DNA of 64,000 nt from an uncultured Eubacteriales bacterium (GCA_905198155.1 CAJKBQ010000016.1:4664-68663); one strand, 5' to 3'; counted from the first letter of the stretch, positions 25,904 through 35,260 are shown. The notes: generated from the letters alone by a model not told the origin. Made by a program: numbers and translations.

Positions 25904-27166
25904 TTATTGCAGCGTGACGGACACTTCCTGCGACTGGCGGTTGCGGAAGATCGTCAGCTTGATCGTATCGCCGGAATTGTATTTGTTCTTCTCCGAAATC
26001 ATCGACGCGTACGAAGTGATCGCGGTGTCGTTGATTTTGCAGATGATGTCGCCCGCCTGGATTCCGGCTTCGGCGGCCGGAGAATTGTCGGCGACGCTGT
26101 ACACCACGACGCCGGACGGATAGCCCCACATTTGCAGCTGCTCCGCCGTGTAGTAGGTGTTGATCGTAACGCCCAGGTACGCCTGCTGCGTGCCTTCCTG
26201 GTGAATCAGACGGTCGCAGATATCGACCACTTCGTTGACCGGGATGGCGAAGCCGATGCCGTCGTAGTCTGTGCCGGACATTTTGGCGTTATTGATGCCG
26301 ATCAGCTTGCCGGTGCTGTCCAGCAGCGCGCCGCCGGAGTTGCCGGGGTTGATCGCGGCGTCGGTCTGAATCAGATTCATCTGCACGCCGGACTCGGTCG
26401 TGATGCTGCGGTTCAAGCCGCTGACGATGCCCTGGCTGACGGAACCCATGTATTCCAGCCCGCCGGGCGAGCCGATGGCGATGGTTTTTTGGCCGACGGT
26501 CAGCTTGTCGGAATCGCCGATTTCAACGGCCGGAAGCCCGGTGCGGTCAATTTTCAGGAGCGCGATATCGGCGCTGGCGTCGTACCCAACGACCGTCGCA
26601 TCCACGCCCGTCTCCGGGTCGGACGCCAGGTAAACTTGCAGCGTCGTGCCGTCGGCGATGGAGCCGTACTGCGCGTTTTCCACCGCGGAGGAGATCACGT
26701 GATAGTTGGTGATGATATAGCCGTCAGCGGTGTAGATCACGCCGGAGCCTTCGCTGGCGCTTTGGCTCTGCGTCTGCTGACCCCAGAATCCGGTGTTGGT
26801 CGTGGTGGACGTGACGCGGATGCCGACGACGGAGCCGGTGCATTTTTTGGCGACCGCTTCCGCGACGGAGTCAGTCGATTCGGTGACGTTGATCGTGGTC
26901 TGATTCACGGCGGCCGCCGTGCTGGACGGCTGCGATACCGTGTCGGACGACGACGCGGACGATGCGTTCGCGCGCTGCATCAGCCCATATACCCCGGCGG
27001 ACGATACCGTGCCGCACAGCAGTGCCGAGATCACCGCAACGGCGATGACGGCGCCCAGACCGAATTTTTTCTTTTCTTTCGGGGGTTTGTTGCCGTTGGG
27101 GTTGGTGTAGTTGTACTGATACGACCCACCGGCCGGCGTCCCATTTTGATATTCAAATTCACTCAT
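25904..27166 (-). CDS. HtrA/DegP-type trypsin-like serine protease
   Basis: A 420-aa membrane-anchored quality-control protease. It has a cytosolic N-terminal tail, one transmembrane helix (about 36-55), a linker and a trypsin-like domain with the full triad: His156 (IITNYHVIS), Asp200 (DASADIALLKI) and Ser277 (NPGNSGGALL). A C-terminal PDZ domain follows (GVVVYSVADNSPAAEAGIQAGDIICKIND). The ATG at 27166 is chosen over a TTG at 27214 because the latter lies in the palindrome of the leader. It degrades or refolds damaged exported proteins. Its neighbours are the PDZ protein and a two-component system upstream. Confidence 0.95.
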   Translation of the reverse strand: MSEFEYQNGTPAGGSYQYNYTNPNGNKPPKEKKKFGLGAVIAVAVISALLCGTVSSAGVYGLMQRANASSASSSDTVSQPSSTAAAVNQTTINVTESTDSVAEAVAKKCTGSVVGIRVTSTTTNTGFWGQQTQSQSASEGSGVIYTADGYIITNYHVISSAVENAQYGSIADGTTLQVYLASDPETGVDATVVGYDASADIALLKIDRTGLPAVEIGDSDKLTVGQKTIAIGSPGGLEYMGSVSQGIVSGLNRSITTESGVQMNLIQTDAAINPGNSGGALLDSTGKLIGINNAKMSGTDYDGIGFAIPVNEVVDICDRLIHQEGTQQAYLGVTINTYYTAEQLQMWGYPSGVVVYSVADNSPAAEAGIQAGDIICKINDTAITSYASMISEKNKYNSGDTIKLTIFRNRQSQEVSVTLQ

Positions 27167-27190
27167 AAAGCTCATTCCCTTCTCAGTTAA

Positions 27191-27224
27191 TGTACTTCCT
27201 TTCCCGAAGTACAATTGTATTATA
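27191..27224 (-). promoter_or_regulatory. HtrA promoter region with 8-bp palindrome
   Basis: A TATAAT -10 box (27224-27219, minus strand) without a good -35. Just downstream of the likely start site lies TGTACTTC-n7-GAAGTACA (27191-27213), a perfect inverted repeat and candidate operator. Confidence 0.5.
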
Positions 27225-27314
27225 AATCGGGTTTGTGATGCGAATTCGATGATAATGTGAACCGCGTTTTAATTTTCGGTGAGGTTTTCTTCACACAATT
27301 TTTTTGCAAGACAT

Positions 27315-28811
27315 TTACGCCTGTTCCAATTCAAACCAGAACGAAACGCCGTCCGGTTCGTTGCGGACGCCGCACGGCATATTGTGCGCGCGCATGATCG
27401 CCGCCACCACCGACAGCCCCAGCCCGGTGCCGCCGTAGGCGCGGGTGCGGGCTTTATCGACTTTGTAAAAGCTCTCCCAAATGCGGGGAAGATCCTCATC
27501 GGCAATGCGGTCGCCGGTGTTGAACACGGTGACGCGCACGCGGGCGCCGCCGCCGGTCGTCACAGGCTGCGCCTGCACCACGATTTCGCCTTTGGCGGAA
27601 ACGTGATTGGCGGCGTTGGAAACGTAGTTATTGATGACGTTTTCAATGAAATACTCGTCGCCCCAACAGTACAGCTCGCAGTCGTACCGGAACGAGACGG
27701 CGATTTTTTTCTGGTCCAGCAGGATGGAATACCGGCGGAGGATGCCGCTGATCAGGCCGGTGATTTCAAACCGGGAGATCGTCAATTCTTCTTCGCCGGA
27801 TTCCAGCTGCATCAGGCTGGTCATTTTTTTGATAAGCAGATTCATCTTTTCCGCTTCGTCCTGGATGATTTCGCTGTAATAGCGGCGGCTTTCCGGGTCG
27901 CTGGACACATCGTCGCTGATGCCCTCGGCGTAGGCGCGGATCAGCGCGATGGGCGTTTTCAGCTCGTGCGACGCATTGGCGATGAAGTCGCGGCGCAGCT
28001 GATCCTGATGGGTTTTGATCTCGTTGTCGCGCTGCAACTGCGCATTGGCCGTTTTCAGCTCGGACAGATTGCGTTCCAGTTCGATCGACACCCGGTTGAC
28101 GCTCGCGCCCAGTTCGCCGATTTCGTCGCGGGATTTTCCGGTGAATTTTTTGCTGAAATCGAGCCGTTCCAGGCTGTTGACCACCTCGCCCAGCTCGGCG
28201 ATTGGCCGGGTCAGTCCGCGCGCCAGCAGAAACGCCACAATTCCGGCCACCGCAATCGCGCCCAATCCGCTGTATATCAGGAACCGGTTGATGATCGCAA
28301 CGCTTTCGGAAATGGCCGCCAGCGGCGAGCGGATTACGCACCATGTGCCGTCCGTCAGCCGCCCGATCAGCGTCAGGTACCGCAGATTGGCGCGCTCTTT
28401 GGTTTCAATTTGAATGGTGTAAGTGCCGTTCTCCATTTTTTCCGAAACCGGCAGCGTGATCCGGACGCTGCCCCAGCCATCGGACTCCATCCCGGCCATG
28501 GAAACATAAATAGGCCGCATCCATTCGTCCAGCAGCAAAATACTGGAATTGCTGCGCGCGTTGATCTGTTCCATGCGCAGTGTCCATTCCGACAGGGTGG
28601 ACTGCGACTGATACGCTGTATCAATCTCCGTATACATGGCTGCCAGGTCTTTTTTCTTCTGCGCCTGGTAGTAATCTTCCAGCATCGTGTTGTTCAGAAT
28701 CCAGCAGCACACCAGCAGGAGCAGCATACAGCCGATCACGCTGAAAAACAGCTTGGTGCGGAAGGTTCCGTGCTTTTTAGGCGTGCCCGCCGCTTTTTCG
28801 GTTTTGCACAT
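27315..28811 (-). CDS. Sensor histidine kinase
   Basis: A 498-aa membrane sensor. Two transmembrane helices (about 21-40 and 180-200) flank an extracytoplasmic sensor domain of about 135 residues. A HAMP domain follows (RGLTRPIAELGEVVNSLERLD), then an H box (FIANASHELKTPIALIRAY), an N box (NVINNYVSNAANH) and G boxes (GGTGLGLSVV). The ATG at 28811 follows CGGAGG; a GTG at 28835 overlaps the regulator's stop but lacks a site. It forms a coupled pair with the upstream regulator gene and probably senses envelope conditions, given the neighbouring HtrA. Confidence 0.94.
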   Translation of the reverse strand: MCKTEKAAGTPKKHGTFRTKLFFSVIGCMLLLLVCCWILNNTMLEDYYQAQKKKDLAAMYTEIDTAYQSQSTLSEWTLRMEQINARSNSSILLLDEWMRPIYVSMAGMESDGWGSVRITLPVSEKMENGTYTIQIETKERANLRYLTLIGRLTDGTWCVIRSPLAAISESVAIINRFLIYSGLGAIAVAGIVAFLLARGLTRPIAELGEVVNSLERLDFSKKFTGKSRDEIGELGASVNRVSIELERNLSELKTANAQLQRDNEIKTHQDQLRRDFIANASHELKTPIALIRAYAEGISDDVSSDPESRRYYSEIIQDEAEKMNLLIKKMTSLMQLESGEEELTISRFEITGLISGILRRYSILLDQKKIAVSFRYDCELYCWGDEYFIENVINNYVSNAANHVSAKGEIVVQAQPVTTGGGARVRVTVFNTGDRIADEDLPRIWESFYKVDKARTRAYGGTGLGLSVVAAIMRAHNMPCGVRNEPDGVSFWFELEQA

Positions 28812-28831
28812 CGCGCGTTTCCTCCGCTCCG

Positions 28832-29500
28832 TCACTGCTCAAATTTGTACCCGATTCCGCGCACCGTGCGGATATCGTCCGCAGCGACGCCCAGCTTGCT
28901 GCGAAGCGTTTTCACGTGCGTATCCACCGTGCGCTCGTCGCCGAAGTAGTCATAGTTCCACACGTTGTTCAAAATTTGCCCGCGGGACAGCGCCACTCCG
29001 GCGTTGTCGATCAGGTAGCAGAGCAGCTCAAACTCTTTGTACGTCAGTTCCACCGGCACGCCGCTCACCCGCACCTCGCGGGCGGCTTTGTTCAGCTCGA
29101 TTGCGCCGTAAGTGCGGGTTTCGCTGTCCGCGCCAAACGTGCGGCGCAGCAGCGCGTTCACCCGCGCCACCAGAATCCGCGGGCTGAACGGCTTGGCAAT
29201 GTATTCATCCGCGCCCAGCTCGAACCCGGTCAGCTCGTCCATTTCCTCGCTGCGCGCGGTCAGCATGATGATCGGAACCTTCGACGTTTTGCGGATTTCG
29301 CGGCAGACCTGCCAGCCGTCCATCCGCGGCATCATCACGTCCAGAATCAGCAGGTCGGGCTGCTGCTCCGTGAACAGGTCGAGCGCCTCCATCCCGTCGG
29401 CGGCTTCCAGAATCCCGTACCCCTCGCGCTGCAAAAAGTCGGACACAATCTTCCGCATTCGCGCTTCGTCGTCCACAATCAATATTTTCTTGCGATCCAT
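28832..29500 (-). CDS. OmpR-family response regulator
   Basis: A 222-aa regulator. The receiver domain has the acidic pair in LIVDDEARM, the phospho-acceptor Asp in LLILDVMMPRMDGW, Thr in IIMLTARSEE and Lys in YIAKPFSP. The C-terminal winged helix has the usual SRGQILNNVW and ERTVDTHVKTLRSKLG segments. GGGGG precedes the ATG. The histidine kinase gene starts about 20 nt downstream. Its probable targets include the htrA operon on the same strand, but no binding site is proven. Confidence 0.95.
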   Translation of the reverse strand: MDRKKILIVDDEARMRKIVSDFLQREGYGILEAADGMEALDLFTEQQPDLLILDVMMPRMDGWQVCREIRKTSKVPIIMLTARSEEMDELTGFELGADEYIAKPFSPRILVARVNALLRRTFGADSETRTYGAIELNKAAREVRVSGVPVELTYKEFELLCYLIDNAGVALSRGQILNNVWNYDYFGDERTVDTHVKTLRSKLGVAADDIRTVRGIGYKFEQ

Positions 29501-29655
29501 CGCAATTTCCCCCTTTTCACGTTTCGGCCGAAGCCTATGAACAGTGTATCATAAATTTATGTGGAAATTGTGAAATTTCGCCCGTCGGCTGCAAAAAATT
29601 CGGGCGGCGCGCATATACATAACCGAAACGCGCCGAAAGGAGGAGTCCTACAAAT

Positions 29656-30159
29656 TTGAAACCGGAATCTTTGGAAGAAACCATTCGCCGCTACCGGTCG
29701 CAGCTGCTGCAATATCAGTCGCGCAGCGCGCCGCCGGCGGAACGCCTGCCGGCGCCCGCCCCTGCGCTTGCGCCGGATCCCGAACTGCCCGCGCCTGCGC
29801 CGGAACCAACCCCAGCGCCATCGCCGGACGGCGTCGGGACGCTGGTGGCAGCGGTAACGACGGCGCGGGAAGCGCTGCCCGTCGCGGGCGCGGACGTGAT
29901 GCTCAGCCGCCGCGACGCACAGGGGACGCATTTGCTGTATTTTTTGGAAACCGACCGCAGCGGCCGCACCCCGGTGATGCAGCTGCCCGCCCCGGCGGCG
30001 TCACAGTCGGAATCGCCCGGCAGCGCCGCGCCCTACGCGGTGTACGACCTCCGGGTGTTCGCGGACGGCTACGTCCCGGCGGTGCAGACGGACGTCCGGG
30101 TGTTCGGCGGAACCGCCGGAACCATTCCGATCACGCTGATTCCGGCGGAGCGTCCGTAA
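29656..30159 (+). CDS. Hypothetical Pro/Ala-rich protein with carboxypeptidase-regulatory-like domain
   Basis: A 167-aa protein read from a TTG at 29656, 10 nt after AAAGGAGGAG. Residues 25-60 are a low-complexity Pro/Ala stretch. The C-terminal 105 residues look like a small beta-sandwich (GTLVAAVTTAREALPVAGADVML ... YDLRVFADGYVPAVQTDVRVF), similar to carboxypeptidase-regulatory-like or transthyretin-like folds. It is followed 12 nt later by the SpoIID-like gene in one operon, so it is probably a spore- or cell-wall-associated structural protein. The function is inferred from context only. Confidence 0.6.
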   Translation: MKPESLEETIRRYRSQLLQYQSRSAPPAERLPAPAPALAPDPELPAPAPEPTPAPSPDGVGTLVAAVTTAREALPVAGADVMLSRRDAQGTHLLYFLETDRSGRTPVMQLPAPAASQSESPGSAAPYAVYDLRVFADGYVPAVQTDVRVFGGTAGTIPITLIPAERP

Positions 30160-30171
30160 GGAGGGAGACCG

Positions 30172-31584
30172 ATGCCCGTAACCATTCCCGAATTCATCAC
30201 CGTGCACCTCGGCACGCCGTCCGGCAATGCCGAAAACGTCACCGTCCCGTTCCCGGAGTACGTCCGCAACGTGGCGTCCAGCGAAATTTACCCCACCTGG
30301 CCGGAAAGCGCGCTGCGCGCCAATATTTACGCGCAGGTGTCGTTCGCGCTCAACCGGATATATACCGAATGGTACCGCAGCCAGGGGTACGACTTTGATA
30401 TCACGTCCTCGACGGCGTACGACCAGTCGTTTGTGCCGAACCGCGAAATTTTTGACAACGTCGCGCAGATTGCCGACGAATTGTTCGACGATTACCTGCG
30501 GCGGCCGGGCGCAGACGAGCCGCTGTTTGCACAGTATTGCAGCGGAACCACCGTCACCTGCGACGGGCTGTCGCAGTGGGGCAGTGTCCGGCTGGCCAAT
30601 CAGGGCAAAGCGCCGTACGGAATTCTGACCGAATACTACGGTTCTGAACTGGATATCGTCCGCGATGCGCCGGTGGCGTCGCCGGTGCCGTCGTTCCGGC
30701 GTCCGCTGGCGATCGGCGCGGTGGGCGACGACGTCCGGCGGCTGCAAGTGCAGCTCAACCGGGTGTCGCAGAATTACCCCGCGATTCCCAAAGTCCCGAC
30801 GGACGGAATCTACGGCGGCCGGACGTTCGACGGTGTGCGGAAACTCCAGGAAATCTTTGCGCTGACGCAGACCGGCGCCGCCGATCGCGCCACATGGTAC
30901 CGGCTGGCGTACCTGTATGTGACGGTCAAGCGGCTGGCGGAGCTGTATTCCGAAGGCGAGCGGCTGCTGGGGGAACCGGTCGCCTTCGACCGGATCCTGG
31001 CGGAAGGCGACCGCGGCAGCCGCGTGCGCCTGCTGCAATATTACCTGGCGGTGATCGCGACGTTTTTCGATCAGATTGCGCCGCAGACGATCGACGGCCG
31101 ATTCGGACCGCTGACGCGCGAAAACGTCGCATCGTTCCAGCGGCTGCGCGGACTGGACGAAACCGGCACGGTCGATGCGGCGACGTGGGAAGCGCTGAGC
31201 ACGGAAAGCGACCGGCTGGCGATGTCGGTGCCGCCCGCGGCCTTTTCAACCGGGGTGCAGCCGTATCCGGGGTTTGTATTGACGCCCGGAATGCGCAGCG
31301 AATTTGTTGCGGTACTGCAAAATTACCTGATCCGCATCGCGCCGGTGTACGATCTGCCTGCGCCGTCGCTGACCGGATATTTCGGCAGCCAGACCAAAGC
31401 GGCTGTGACCGCGTTCCAGCGCAGGTTCGGCCTGACGCCGGACGGCGTGGTGGGCGCGGCGGCGTGGAACGCGCTGGTGCGGGCGTTCGACGATGCGGTC
31501 AGCGGCGATGCACCAGCGCCCGGCCAAAATCCCGGCCGCACCCTGCGCGAAGGCGACCGGGACGATTCGGCCGGTTTCAACTGA
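30172..31584 (+). CDS. SpoIID-like protein with peptidoglycan-binding domains
   Basis: A 470-aa protein. Its first 155 residues resemble the SpoIID/LytB family (VTVPFPEYVRNVASSEIYPTWPESALRANIYAQVSFALNRI), which in sporulation cleaves denuded glycan strands. Three PG_binding_1 repeats follow at about 185-240, 275-340 and 385-440 (e.g. DGIYGGRTFDGVRKLQ, DGRFGPLTRENVASFQRL, GYFGSQTKAAVTAFQRRFGL). No signal peptide is seen, which fits mother-cell expression during spore formation. AAGGAGGGAG precedes the ATG. It is a peptidoglycan enzyme or cortex-binding protein; the catalytic Glu equivalent may be the one in ASSEIYP. Confidence 0.8.
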   Translation: MPVTIPEFITVHLGTPSGNAENVTVPFPEYVRNVASSEIYPTWPESALRANIYAQVSFALNRIYTEWYRSQGYDFDITSSTAYDQSFVPNREIFDNVAQIADELFDDYLRRPGADEPLFAQYCSGTTVTCDGLSQWGSVRLANQGKAPYGILTEYYGSELDIVRDAPVASPVPSFRRPLAIGAVGDDVRRLQVQLNRVSQNYPAIPKVPTDGIYGGRTFDGVRKLQEIFALTQTGAADRATWYRLAYLYVTVKRLAELYSEGERLLGEPVAFDRILAEGDRGSRVRLLQYYLAVIATFFDQIAPQTIDGRFGPLTRENVASFQRLRGLDETGTVDAATWEALSTESDRLAMSVPPAAFSTGVQPYPGFVLTPGMRSEFVAVLQNYLIRIAPVYDLPAPSLTGYFGSQTKAAVTAFQRRFGLTPDGVVGAAAWNALVRAFDDAVSGDAPAPGQNPGRTLREGDRDDSAGFN

Positions 31585-31600
31585 AAGGAGTACAGCACAT

Positions 31601-32134
31601 ATGAATGCGATGCGGCCCAGTCAATCGGTTCGCAATTCCCAAATCGCGCTGCGTGCGCTGGCGGCCGCGCAGCCGGAGCTGGATCCCGGCGCGCCGGACG
31701 GCGTGTTCGGCCCGCAGACAACCCGCGCAGTGACGGCGTTCCAGCGCCGATCCGGCCTGCCGGAGACCGGTGCGCTGGACGCCGTCACATGGGATCGGCT
31801 GTACGACGCATACCGCGCGCTGCGCACCCAGTCGCAGCGGCCCGCGCCGGTGATCGTCCCGTTCGATGCGCCGCTGACGGCGGGCATGGCGCACGATGCC
31901 GTGCTGCTGGTTCAGTTTATGCTCAACCGCACGGCGCGGGCATTCGTCAATTTTCCGGTGCTGGCGCTGACCGGCGTGCTGGATCCGCCGACAGAAACCG
32001 CCGTCCGCCGGTTCCAGTCGGTCGTGATGCAGCCGGAGGACGGGACGGTGGATCGGGAACTGTGGCGGCGGATGACAAAAGCGTCGCTGGCTGCGGGCGA
32101 GGTGCCTGCAGCCGGCGACGAAGCGGAAAAATAG
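31601..32134 (+). CDS. Peptidoglycan-binding domain protein
   Basis: A 177-aa protein with two PG_binding_1 domains, LDPGAPDGVFGPQTTRAVTAFQRRSGL and a more divergent copy near residues 95-160 (LTGVLDPPTETAVRRFQ). The ATG at 31601 follows AAAGGAG; an in-frame extension to 31493 overlaps the previous gene. It has no catalytic domain or signal peptide. It is the third gene of the SpoIID-like operon and likely binds spore cortex or cell-wall glycan together with its neighbours. Confidence 0.8.
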   Translation: MNAMRPSQSVRNSQIALRALAAAQPELDPGAPDGVFGPQTTRAVTAFQRRSGLPETGALDAVTWDRLYDAYRALRTQSQRPAPVIVPFDAPLTAGMAHDAVLLVQFMLNRTARAFVNFPVLALTGVLDPPTETAVRRFQSVVMQPEDGTVDRELWRRMTKASLAAGEVPAAGDEAEK

Positions 32135-32159
32135 CAATTTTTTTGGGACGATTACGGGA

Positions 32160-34037
32160 TTACTTCCGTTCCACCATATACACCGCGCAGTCGCACCCAT
32201 CGATCCGGTTTGCATCGCCTTTGATCGGCGTGACCGAAACGTCCGCTTTCCATGTGACGGGGTTTTCGACCGGACGCCCGGTGTAGTTGACCGCAACGGC
32301 GACGGCACGCGTCTCGTCGATCGGGTGAACCGTCAGGCCAATGTCCGGGGACTTCGCCGCGGCAGGCGAATCGGCGCGGACGGCGCGCGACAATTCCTCG
32401 TAAATGCGGTAATACGGCGTCGCCGGATCGCTGATCCAGTCGCGGTGTTCCCACAGCATCGTTTCGAGCGGGAAATTGAGGTAATACACCGTGCCTTTTC
32501 CGTAGCGATACCGGGAGAATACCACGCAGCCCGATTCGTCCTGCGCCAGGACTTCGGCGTCCTGGCTGCGCAGCAGGAATTGGTGCGTGTACGAAAACGG
32601 CAGCGTCGTCCCGCAAAAGTCGGCGGTGTGCATCGAAGTGTCGCGCTTCTGCCCGTCGGAGATCAACCCCGTGACCGATTCAAACTCGGAGATGACCCCG
32701 GTGGAGGCGGAAAAATAGACCGTCGCGCCGCCGCGGGCCTTTTCGAGCAGGGCGTTGTACATTTCCATATCCATCGGCGCCCATCCAACGAGGCTCGGTG
32801 CGAGGTACAGCTGCGCGTCCGGGAGTTTCTGGTCGAAGTAAACGAACGACAGCTCGAACCCGGCCTGCTTGGCCAGCGCATAGGCCGACGTCGCCTCGTG
32901 GAACGGCACTTCCTGCCGGGTGGCAACGTAAACGGCATCGACGCGTTTGGGCGGGAGCGCGCCGCCGGGGAGTTCGGCTTTCAGCGCATCCAGCTCCGCC
33001 GTCAGCTGCCGCATCATCCGGGCGGCGGGTTTGGGGCTGTAATCGACGTTCAGCAAGCCCAGCTCGCGCTCCACCGCGCTCCACGAATACGGCGGGAAAT
33101 TGAGCGGCAGCTGTTCGTGCGCGCACCACCACAGATAGCCGCGCGCGCCGTTCGCCCACGCCGACCAGACGTTGACACGCATATTCTGCGCCACCAGGTC
33201 TTTGTTGCCGAACTGGTCGTTGAACGTCCCGATTTCTTGCAGCATGGCCGGCTGACCGCCGATGCCGCTGTAAAACGCGCACTGGAACGTCGGGATCATC
33301 GTGGTCGGAATCTCCGTCAGCGGCATGACCTCGCCGCCGACCGTCGGCGACAGGTACGGGTGCGGCGTCAGCATATCGGTCAGCTCGCCCTGATCCTGAA
33401 TCGTCCACGTGGTGGACAAATTGACCGACAGTGCGTGCATCCCGGACATCACCGGCCGGGTGGCGTCCTCACTGCGGATGGTGGACGAAATCAGCGCTGT
33501 CCACGCGTAGGACGCGGCGCGGCTGGGGCTTCGGCTCAGGTTATTGGACTCGTTGCCCAAATCCCACGCGCAAATGGCCGGTTCGTCCCGGAACCGGCGG
33601 ACAAACCCGCGGACAAACCGGGTCTGCCATTTGAGCGATTCGGGGTCGGTGATGTGATTCAGTCCGTCCACCGCCGGGGGCGCAAACATCCGGCCGCTCA
33701 TCCAGCCGGTGACAAGTGCGACGATCAGCTGAATGTGGTTTTCGCGCGCCGCCCGGCACAATTCCGCAAAATGATCCATGCAGGCTTCGTCCAGCCCGGC
33801 CGGGTCAGTCAGCAGCTCTGTGCCGTGCAGGCGGTATTCGTGCAGGTCGCCTTTCCAGGCGCGGATGGCATGAACGGGCTGAAAATCGCGCCAGTTGGGG
33901 AACACGCGCATATAGCGCACCCCGTACTGCGCCAGTTCGCGCAGGTCGCGCGCAACCGATGCGCCGTCCCAGTCGCGCCACATCTCCGTGCCGGATTTGG
34001 ATCCCCAGTAATTGCAGCCGATCATAAACTCAGACAT
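32160..34037 (-). CDS. Clan GH-A glycoside hydrolase (GH5-like) with C-terminal domains
   Basis: A 625-aa enzyme. The N-terminal TIM barrel begins MIGCNYWGSKSGTEMWRDW. The acid/base is Glu163 in WDLGNESNN and the nucleophile Glu268 in AMLQEIGTF. Residues 370-560 form a Rossmann-like domain similar to the beta-galactosidase trimerisation domain (GFELSFVYFDQKLPDAQLYLAPSL), and a small beta domain ends the protein. No signal peptide is present, so it is intracellular. GAAGGAG precedes the ATG. It is monocistronic and convergent with the spore-wall operon only 25 nt away. It could be a beta-mannosidase or beta-galactosidase; the substrate is not fixed. Confidence 0.82.
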   Translation of the reverse strand: MSEFMIGCNYWGSKSGTEMWRDWDGASVARDLRELAQYGVRYMRVFPNWRDFQPVHAIRAWKGDLHEYRLHGTELLTDPAGLDEACMDHFAELCRAARENHIQLIVALVTGWMSGRMFAPPAVDGLNHITDPESLKWQTRFVRGFVRRFRDEPAICAWDLGNESNNLSRSPSRAASYAWTALISSTIRSEDATRPVMSGMHALSVNLSTTWTIQDQGELTDMLTPHPYLSPTVGGEVMPLTEIPTTMIPTFQCAFYSGIGGQPAMLQEIGTFNDQFGNKDLVAQNMRVNVWSAWANGARGYLWWCAHEQLPLNFPPYSWSAVERELGLLNVDYSPKPAARMMRQLTAELDALKAELPGGALPPKRVDAVYVATRQEVPFHEATSAYALAKQAGFELSFVYFDQKLPDAQLYLAPSLVGWAPMDMEMYNALLEKARGGATVYFSASTGVISEFESVTGLISDGQKRDTSMHTADFCGTTLPFSYTHQFLLRSQDAEVLAQDESGCVVFSRYRYGKGTVYYLNFPLETMLWEHRDWISDPATPYYRIYEELSRAVRADSPAAAKSPDIGLTVHPIDETRAVAVAVNYTGRPVENPVTWKADVSVTPIKGDANRIDGCDCAVYMVERK

Positions 34038-34127
34038 TTGACATTCTCCTTCGTATCACAATCATAATTTGAACCGTGTGCGCAGGAATCCGCGACTTCC
34101 CGCCGGAATGCACTTGCATCCATAATA

Positions 34128-34157
34128 ATTATATCACACCGTGCGCAAAGAAAACAA
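34128..34157 (-). promoter_or_regulatory. Promoter of the GH-A glycosidase
   Basis: On the minus strand TTGTTT (34157-34152), an 18-nt spacer and TATAAT (34133-34128). Confidence 0.55.
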
Positions 34158-34205
34158 GCGCAAAAATTCTCGAAAAATTCCGAAATTTTTTGCGCAGGAG
34201 GCGGC

Positions 34206-35213
34206 TTACAGCAGCTCAATCCCGCGTTCACGGGCAGCGTCCATGGTTTCCTGCGGCCAGATCGACGCCTGCACTTCGCCGATGTGCGCGCGGCGCAGGA
34301 AGAACATACAAATGCGCGACTGACCGATGCCGCCGCCGATGGTGTACGGCAGCTGACCGGCCAGCAGCGCGCGCTGGAACGGCAGCTCGGCGCGTTCTTC
34401 GCACCCGGCTTTTTTCAGCTGCTCCGTCAGCGACTGCTCGTCCACCCGGATGCCCATCGAGGACAGCTCCAGCGCGCAGTCCAGCACCGGATAGTACACG
34501 ATGATGTCGCCGTTCAGCTTCCAGTCGTCGTAGTCCGGGGCGCGGCCGTCATGCTTTTGGCCGGAACGCAGCACGTCGCCGATCTGCATGATGAACACCG
34601 CACCTTTGGCGCGCGCAATGTTGTATTCGCGCTCCTTGGGCGTGCAGTTGGGGTACAGATCTTCCAGCTCCTGGGATGTGATGAAGAAAATCTGCTCCGG
34701 CAGAATCCGCTGGATGTATTCGTACCGCTCGGCCATGTGCCGTTCGGTGTGTTTCAGCGCGTCGTACACCGACCGGACGGTGGATTTCAGCGTATCAAAA
34801 TTGCGATCCTCGCGGCGGATGATTTTCTCCCAGTCCCACTGATCCACGTAAATGGAGTGCAGATTGTCGGTTTCTTCGTCGCGGCGGATGGCGTTCATAT
34901 CGGTGTACAGCCCTTCGCCCACTTCAAACCCATAGCGGTGCAGCGCCATCCGTTTCCACTTGGCGAGCGAATGCACAATTTCGGCCTGGGTATCGTCCTG
35001 CTCGCGAATCCCGAAACTGACGGGACGCTCCACGCCGTTGAGGTTGTCGTTCAGCCCGCTTTCCGGCCGGACGAACAGCGGCGCGGTGACGCGGGTCAGG
35101 TTCAGTTCGTATGCCAGCGCGCGCTCGAAAAAGTCTTTGACCTCTTTGATGGCAATGGCGGTTTCTTTGATCGGCTGCGGGACCTGGTAGTCCTCCGGGA
35201 TTTTGATGCTCAT
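34206..35213 (-). CDS. asnA: Aspartate-ammonia ligase (asparagine synthetase A)
   Basis: A 335-aa ammonia-dependent asparagine synthetase of the class II synthetase fold. It matches AsnA throughout, e.g. RVTAPLFVRPESGLNDNLNG, RPVSFGIREQD, DMNAIRRDEETDNLHSIYVDQWDWEKII and the C-terminal LPYTIGGGIGQSRICMF. It makes asparagine from aspartate, ammonia and ATP. GAGGAG precedes the ATG. It is monocistronic with its own promoter, divergent from the MATE pump gene. Confidence 0.97.
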   Translation of the reverse strand: MSIKIPEDYQVPQPIKETAIAIKEVKDFFERALAYELNLTRVTAPLFVRPESGLNDNLNGVERPVSFGIREQDDTQAEIVHSLAKWKRMALHRYGFEVGEGLYTDMNAIRRDEETDNLHSIYVDQWDWEKIIRREDRNFDTLKSTVRSVYDALKHTERHMAERYEYIQRILPEQIFFITSQELEDLYPNCTPKEREYNIARAKGAVFIMQIGDVLRSGQKHDGRAPDYDDWKLNGDIIVYYPVLDCALELSSMGIRVDEQSLTEQLKKAGCEERAELPFQRALLAGQLPYTIGGGIGQSRICMFFLRRAHIGEVQASIWPQETMDAARERGIELL

Positions 35214-35260
35214 GGATGTACTCCTCGTTTCTGGTCGTATCGACGGTGGTATAATGAAAT

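Noticed and set aside
25415..27190. A 591-aa Gly-rich plus-strand frame
   Set aside because: It is the complement of the Pro-rich PDZ protein and HtrA; the Gly-rich repeats mirror Pro codons.
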